Made by a program: the position numbers and the translations under genes
Notes under the pieces: generated by a model
Databases searched by the model: none
What the model saw: the letters and a program-made list of their open reading frames with translations, nothing else
Told to the model about the DNA's origin: nothing
Part shown: in pieces, positions 57,898 to 64,000 of the stretch
Numbering within the stretch: the stretch's first letter is position 1
How the letters are laid out: each line of letters begins with the position of its first letter
NCBI GenBank assembly: GCA_903813345.2
Contig: CAIIXF020000011.1
Span: 18,955,754 to 19,019,753 of the forward strand
From: Owenia fusiformis
Taxonomy: Eukaryota > Annelida > Polychaeta > Sabellida > Oweniidae
DNA length: 64,000 nucleotides
Direction: 5' to 3'

Positions 57898-58757
57898 AAT
57901 ACACATCATATGATGTCATAATAAATTAGCAAACGAGCTAATTTGCATATGGGCTAATTGCATATTTATTGCTTCATTATGATACAAATATGAATTTGAG
58001 TCGAGGAATAATGAGTGGAATTTGCCTAATATCGTATTACATCTATTAACAATATTCAAATGGTTGCTATGGAAACTGGCATTTGACATTATTGGTAACA
58101 AATTTGAGACTGGGAAACAAGTGGATTTGAAAAGATTGGGTCATTAGTTTTACAACGGTACCTTATTTGTGCCCTTTCCTCTCATTTGTACAAATTTCAT
58201 TTTCCGACCTACATTCTAGTAGCCTAACCATACGGTATCAAAAAGTTTATTTCTCAAAATTCAATAAACCTATCATTTCAATATTACAAAGGAATAATAA
58301 ATGTAATGTTGGTCCATCGTTATAAAATTATAGGACATTTTCTAGAAGGTCCTATCATGATAAAAACACATATTCAAATTATTATATGCGAAATTTGAGA
58401 GATTTTTTCAATATTTTCTGGGTCTGTAAGGGTTAAAAAGAAGACAAATGAACTTTTTCTTGGTTAAATTAATATTATTATCTAGGAAAAACAATATCCA
58501 ATTGTGGTCAAGCTAAATTATGTAAAAATAAGACCTCAACTTTAAGAAATATGTTTTTTAGTCCTGCACTTATGAATTGAAGGGGGTGGGGTAGGGGGTA
58601 TCTTCGATTCAAATTTTAACATTGTTCCACTATTTCGATTTTGGTAGATTTTTAGTATGTATTTCAAGGTTAATAAATGTAAATAACTAACCTATTTTGA
58701 TTTCTATTGCAATTTGTTTTGGGTTAAGCTATTTTTCTCATTAGTTTGACTGGGCTA

Positions 58758-59473
58758 CAACTTTTATAAAATATATTATCAGACATCCTGAAGTAGAGAA
58801 AAACAACAACAATCAATAGAGCAATAAATTGATTGAAATCAGAAGTATTTTAGAACTGACACTCATCAATGTACAAGAAACAACAATGGATATTACATGC
58901 AGACTGGAATAGTTCTCAAGAGGAATTTGGAATTATTGATAAAAGCTACAAGTGTTTATTCTGAACTCCGACTCTCATGAAAAATTTATAGTCAAAATCG
59001 TAAATCCTAGGGAACTTGAAGTCATCATATCAGATATCAGGGCCAGATATCAACTACATCATTTCAAATACAATTTTATTAGAGTCATTTATATGATCAA
59101 TGCCTATCTTTGATGAGATGTTCAAATAGAATTCCCCCCTCATAATTGTCAGAATAACATAATCACATAATCACATAAGTGACAGATGGAACAGTCATTT
59201 GTTGAACTTCCTTACAGTATCTTTTTTCAGAAAATCTTATATCACAGGCATGGAGGGAGTTGTTTCAGTGGGTTGCAGCAAACGTCCTTTGAATCATGCA
59301 TCTTTCTCTCAAAGCACTAAAAAGCACCTCTCAATATATTCCCACATCGTGATTATTTTTTACCTTTTATCAATAATGTCCCTAAAGAACTAAATGATTT
59401 GCCTCAACATACAGTGTTTTGCATCCATAATAAAAAATTTGCCTCACTGAACATGGGAACTGGTGGGTAGATA
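58758..59473. other. Unannotated sequence
   Basis: No recognised features. Confidence 0.45.
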
Positions 59474-59475
59474 TA

Positions 59476-59654
59476 CAGTAAAACCTGTAAAGTGGAACAT
59501 CTCTGTAAATAGAACACCTTTGTTAGTGGAACACTTTCCAAAGTCCAATGACCAACTGACTTAATGTTAAATGAACCTCTATAACTTGAACACCCCCAAA
59601 GTAGAACACATTCTAGAAGTACCAACGCCAGTGTTCAGCTTACACAGATTACTG
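59476..59654. mobile_element. Pogo-like MITE, copy 5 (179 bp)
   Basis: TA flanks both ends. CAGTAAAACCTGTAAAGTGG at the left and AGCTTACACAGATTACTG at the right, with GTGGAACA words repeated inside. Confidence 0.78.
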
Positions 59655-60224
59655 TATTTGCATTGACAAATGCCATTGTCCATGTGCCCAAGATGAACCA
59701 TAGGTGAACAGAAGAACAGAAAATCTGTAAGTTGTAGGTTCCTGATCTAATATAAACTACATCTTTATCAGTTATCTTCAACACTCAAATATGACAAGAA
59801 AATTGCAATTTCATAGATAAAGATGCCACATCTTGCCTTATCTATTGCTGTATTTTCATTTTCAATATGAAAATATCATTACATATAGACAAATCTACAT
59901 AACTAACCTGCAAAATACCATTTACAAAAAATAGAAAATCTTGATCCATCAAGGAATTTCTTGTAAAAAGGGCAAAACATGACACTTCATCTTGCAGTAT
60001 TCCCAAGGTCTGGATTTTTCAAAAAAAAATCAAACTGGTATTGTGAGTGTAAAAAACTTTTGCAACTCATAAAGTGAGCTGACCCAGAGAAACCCTCAAA
60101 TCTTTTGAGCAAATTAAATGACCTAATGAGCTTCTATTCCCTCTTCGTAAATGACTTTAATGTTCACTTCAATTTGATTTATATTTACTAATATTGTGCA
60201 TCAGTAAATTCCTTTAAATGGCTA
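59655..60224. other. Unannotated sequence
   Basis: No recognised features. Confidence 0.45.
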
Positions 60225-60226
60225 TA

Positions 60227-60412
60227 CAGTGAAACCTGTACATCTCTGAACATCTCTCTAAACTGAATACCTAACAATATGAACACTTTTCCTCAATTCA
60301 AATTTTATTATCTTCCATTGACTCATATATTAAAAACCTTGAAATGTGAACACCTGCCTACCAAACCATTTTGGCCAGTCCCAGCGGCGTTCAGGTTAGA
60401 CAGGTTTTACTG
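60227..60412. mobile_element. Pogo-like MITE, copy 6 (186 bp)
   Basis: TA precedes CAGTGAAACCTGTACATC at the left. The right end is AGACAGGTTTTACTG. The flanking TA at the right has mutated. Confidence 0.75.
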
Positions 60413-60742
60413 TGGTTTTAAGCCACAATGTATGTATAATAGTTAAAATCGATAAAAAAAAATTTACCAAGTATTATATCTGAAACCACAGGTTTATTTT
60501 ATATTTTATGAAACCATTATTAGTTATTTTAATTACTTCACTTGAACATGCAATTATTCAAACTCACAAAACAAATAAAGCAATAATATATTTACTTTTA
60601 GCATTAATGTAAACACTTGGAAATCAAACTTTTTTTAAATTTAATGAATCATATGCTATGAGAATCTGAACTTTATGGTATTTTCACTAAGAAATGTGAT
60701 AACTGCAAATTATCAGAATTTTATAGAAACATAGTTGGAATA

Positions 60743-61112
60743 TACCCTGCGTGCAGAGTCTAGTTAAACTACACTCTGCCTAGTAGAGACCATATTACAG
60801 TTTAATAGCCCCACCCCCTCGACGGGTACCGGTGACAGTTTGGGTAAAACACTTTTGACCTACGCGCTGACCTTCCACCAATCAGCGAGCTTGAAGAAAC
60901 ATACGCCAAATGCGTTCTAATTAAATATTCGCATGTCATTGGTCAATTCCGGGCTCAATGATGACGTCAGAAGGAATGACCATATAAAGAACGTCGGTCA
61001 AATTTGGCCGACGAAAACTGATTGGCGCGGTGAGTTCACAGATTTATTTTAGTTTGAAAGAGTGAAGACGAAGCTCTCTTTTAAGAAGTGAAGTCAAACG
61101 AATGCAAAGGGT
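60743..61112. promoter_or_regulatory. Promoter-like insert flanked by AGTTGGAATA
   Basis: AGTTGGAATA stands at 60733-60742 and again at 61113-61122, so about 370 bp looks inserted. Inside are CCAAT boxes (ACCAATCAGCGAGC, CATTGGTC), a CRE/ATF palindrome TGACGTCA (about 60962), a TATA-like CATATAAAG (about 60981) and an ATTGGCGCGG word. The last 35 bp (TTTTAAGAAGTG..CGAATGCAAAGGGTA) recur at about 41908. This could be a SINE-like or processed insertion carrying a promoter. The 10-bp flanks are longer than usual for a solo LTR. Confidence 0.4.
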
Positions 61113-61122
61113 AGTTGGAATA

Positions 61123-63360
61123 ATAAATAATGAACAAATATTTATTAGAAAACTTCTGAACATGTTCAATGCCTTATTTAGAGATTTATCATCATGTATC
61201 ATTTATATATATTTATACATAATATGAAGCTTTTATCATCTTAATATAATGAGAATATGATCTAACTTTATAATACCATAATAGAGACCTCATTAGATAA
61301 TTACAGATTTATAATGGTGGATCTATCTATTACTGAACTAAAGGGACGATGTCAAAATGCTTCTTTGTAATCAATCTCATTTATGAGAGGGGGCAAGTCA
61401 TTTCTGTTCGAGACAAGGCCTAACTTAATGAACCTAGGTAGGCAGAGTAGAATTATATATATTAGGTACCAAATCTTTTAATCATAGATATAGCCTAAAA
61501 TTAAAAAGCTAGAAGTAATACATCCATCCTCTGACAAGAGTTTCATCATTCTGATACTAGTAAATCTGAGTTTTGAATCATGTATAAATGAAAATCTTTT
61601 GAGGAAACAAAATTGTAACTCATAAAAAGAGTAGCATAAATACTGATTGCTTATTGAAAAGATGTAAAAATGATCACACAATGCCTACCTTACCAAGTAA
61701 CAAAAATATGAAAATAAACCATGATTTTTAGTAAAGTTAACTTGTAATTTGTAAGTTAACTTATAATTTGGCCAATGACGATGTTTAGATAACCCCAGGG
61801 GTTTCATTACTAGCAAGTACTAGTAACTGGTGATTTTCTCTGGTCGTTTATACCACAACTCATTTGTTTTGAGGAATTTTGTCATTGTTTCCATGCTGGA
61901 ATTGAAAGTCTTGATAATTTCACCCCGAGTTGTTTTCAGACAGTTAATCTGTGTTAGAAATTCTAATAAGACACCTAAACTTGTACTTTCAATTAATCAT
62001 GCATATTTATAATTGTAAATGTAACGATCTTGGAAAGAAAAAGAAATACAAAGAAATTAAAGTCTATCATGAAGGAACCATTTTTATTTTTCCACATGGT
62101 TTATTATCTCTTTCAGGCTAATTATTCTACAGTATTTATATTAAGAGTTCAACTGTATTGTGATTTGTGAATGTTGTGCCCATATTTAAAATGACACTTT
62201 GGCAGCATGCTTATTCCATGCTATTTCACATCTTTTGGTTTTTTTGTCATTCCTGCACAGCTCAGAGTGTTGAGAATTGATATGTCTTTTTAAATTTATC
62301 TTCGTTCATTTGACTCTGGGTGTATCACATGTTAAAAACATGTTCCGCTTTGGTATTTCATTCCTGGGCTAGGCCATCACCAGCAAGCATTGATAAACAG
62401 AATAGCAAAAAGGAACCCATGTCTCAAGTTCCTCCACTTGTCTTCCAATAATCAAATGTCAAATTGAACTAGTTCTAAACACAAATAAAATAGACAAATG
62501 AACACTAAATTAAGTATTTCCCATAAAAGCATATGGGTAATAATTGATATTATATAGAACTTCAAAGAATTTTATATTTCATTCAAGTTTTAAAGAGAAT
62601 AAGACAGAAATTGTTTGAGTATAGAGCCATTTGAAGTTCAGAGTGTGTATTCTTCCTCAATTACCCTGGACAAATATTAGGTGTCTTGGAATAATAGACT
62701 GTAGAAGCATGCAGAGCACTGATTGTAGAATGAAAATTCTTGGACTTGGATTCTTGGTAATTAAATGAGAGTAAAACATGAGTGAACTTATGTACAACAT
62801 TCGAAAAATTGACCAACTCGGTTAGATGACATCTTCAATTTCTAAGGTACAAGGTTTTCATATAATGAAAGTCCCATTGAAAAGCTAAAGCCCATTTCAC
62901 TGTTTTATTGGGTCAGTAGAACCCCCAAATAAGAAATCAGGAGACCATTGTGCAATAATATAATGGAAAAGTATATTCATATTGTACAATAATGACATTT
63001 GTATAGTCAGATTATTTAGTTTTTTGTGCAATTACTCAGATGCGAGTAGGTAGTTACCAGTTTCGCCACCAGGTGGCTGAGTCGAGGGGAAATAACATGG
63101 CAGGGTATTACAAAATTCCCTTAAACTTGAATATTCATCAGTTGTAGTGATTCACTTTTCATATTACCCTTTTGTATCTGATAGTTATACAAATTAAAAT
63201 ATGCCCAGTAAAAGAAAATATTATCTGCCCAACACAAGAAAAGATATTTCCCTTTTTGTGATTTTACAACGTGGGCTCTATGGGGAATCCCCCCGACCTA
63301 GAAGTCACATTTTCAAAGAAAATTAAATTTTCAAAGTAGATAGACTCTTTTCAAAATCAC
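61123..63360. other. Unannotated sequence
   Basis: No exon or element ends are recognised, apart from the CTCF-like word at 63066. Confidence 0.45.
63066..63077 (+). promoter_or_regulatory. CTCF-core-like word CCACCAGGTGGC
   Basis: It matches the core of the bilaterian CTCF motif (CCASYAGRKGGC) in a 12-bp near-palindrome. This is a sequence match only; such words also arise by chance. Confidence 0.25.
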
Positions 63361-63394
63361 ATTTCTAGGGGGGGGTGTATAGAGGGTCTTGGAA

Positions 63395-63515
63395 ATGCAT
63401 ATACAATATTTTTCAGCTCTCTTATACCATATACAATATTTTTTCACCATATACAATATTTTTCACAGCTCTTATACCATATACGATATTTTAGGTGAAA
63501 TACAATATACGATAA
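63395..63515 (+). repeat. Short tandem repeat, ACCATATACAATATTTTT
   Basis: Four to five units with CTCTTATACCATATACRATATTTT, directly 3' of a G-run at 63368-63376. Confidence 0.7.
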
Positions 63516-64000
63516 TTTTGAAACTGCTTTTGATTAAAGTTTGGATATTTATAAGGAAATAATATTAGGAGAGAATCCATGTACTAAAGTAAATGTATTA
63601 TTATAAGGGAAATAGACTCCACATACATACCACAATGATTTCATTTATTACATTATGAATAAGACACCATTCGGGTACATCCGCATTTTCAGGTAAACAA
63701 GTTGATTTAAAACACATTTATGATATAAGATTCATGACTTATCTTTAGTGATTTCACAACCTACTTTGACCAAAAAACTAACTTTAACATTTCTGCAATT
63801 TGCTAAAGCCATTAGCCCATTACCTGTAAAAGTACCATAAAGATATTCAAAATTAGCACAAAACCTGCATCATTAGAATGGGTGGAACTCAGTGTTCCTC
63901 TTTCTTATGACCTACTTTCCCATGACATATTTTAATGTCAATGGAATCCTTCATAGTGAGCCAGGGAAAAAAATCCTTGAAACATAATTGATGCAAAATT
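63516..64000. other. Unannotated sequence to window end
   Basis: AT-rich. Nothing recognised. Confidence 0.45.

Larger units (their letters stand above)
55650..58755. mobile_element. 3.1-kb TIR element with nested insertions
   Basis: The left end (55650-55810) and the complement of the right end (about 58600-58755) share GYCCAGTCAAASTA, ACCCAAAACNAATTGCAATAG, ACATACTAAAAATCTACC and a GTACCCCCTCCCC-type tract. TA flanks both ends (55648-55649 and 58756-58757). The interior holds a duplicated segment (about 56160-56280 and 56325-56440, both TAGGCCTTCATTYG), a cluster of TATGGCATATTCCGC palindromes (57000-57270) and a pearl-like element (57363-57897). No transposase frame was found. Confidence 0.72.

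Noticed and set aside
60743-61112. Solo LTR
   Set aside because: The promoter words fit, but no TG..CA ends with a 4-6-bp duplication could be placed; the direct repeats found are 10 bp.

Overview
The window is eukaryotic, AT-rich and gene-poor. Canonical GT..AG splice sites, metazoan protein families (TIR, Reeler, BH3), a CR1/Jockey-type LINE and many short inverted-repeat transposons point to a marine invertebrate animal. Four dispersed elements with tandem cores next to GGAC- or GCCC-type microsatellites resemble the pearl-like elements described in bivalves, so a bivalve mollusc or another lophotrochozoan is my best guess. I could not run a search to confirm this.

Protein-coding content is small and all on the minus strand. 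At 5.1-5.5 kb a 113-codon single-exon frame encodes a Bim-like BH3 motif and a C-terminal hydrophobic tail, which makes it a candidate BH3-only apoptosis protein. At 7.3-8.6 kb an intronless 427-codon gene encodes a TIR domain followed by a two-pass membrane region that resembles TMEM268. At 16.75-17.0 kb there is an unrecognised possible first exon whose 5' flank is duplicated upstream of the TIR gene. At 34.5 and 37.5 kb two phase-compatible exons encode the middle and end of a Reeler domain. The 5' half of the second of these, together with its 3' splice site, has expanded into a 22-copy tandem array (37.6-39.5 kb). A further likely extracellular-domain exon lies at 49.6 kb. The rest of these spliced genes was not found here.

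Most of the window is repeats. Left to right: a piggyBac-type element (6.35-7.04 kb, TTAA duplications); a nest of palindromic elements holding a broken LINE that itself holds a mariner-type MITE (10.9-15.1 kb); a MITE with tandem-repeat ends (15.2-16.4 kb); a Harbinger-like element built of AAAGC words (18.2-19.5 kb); foldback elements (20.4-21.1, 32.8-33.8 and 44.4-44.9 kb); an element studded with GCGCGCAGTTTG words (23.6-24.9 kb); a 16-bp minisatellite (25.9-26.5 kb); a 1.5-kb 22/23-bp satellite with a 204-bp higher-order period (28.3-29.8 kb); a 15-bp minisatellite (53.1-54.1 kb); and a 3.1-kb terminal-inverted-repeat element with other repeats nested in it (55.65-58.76 kb). Scattered among them are six pogo-like MITEs, three mariner-type micro-MITEs of 54-67 bp and several short dispersed families. 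I saw no rRNA, no convincing tRNA, no CRISPR array and no recognisable retroviral or Polinton coding sequence.

The three observations most worth following are the exon-plus-acceptor array in the Reeler gene, the Bim-like BH3-only gene and the TIR-TMEM268-like fusion.
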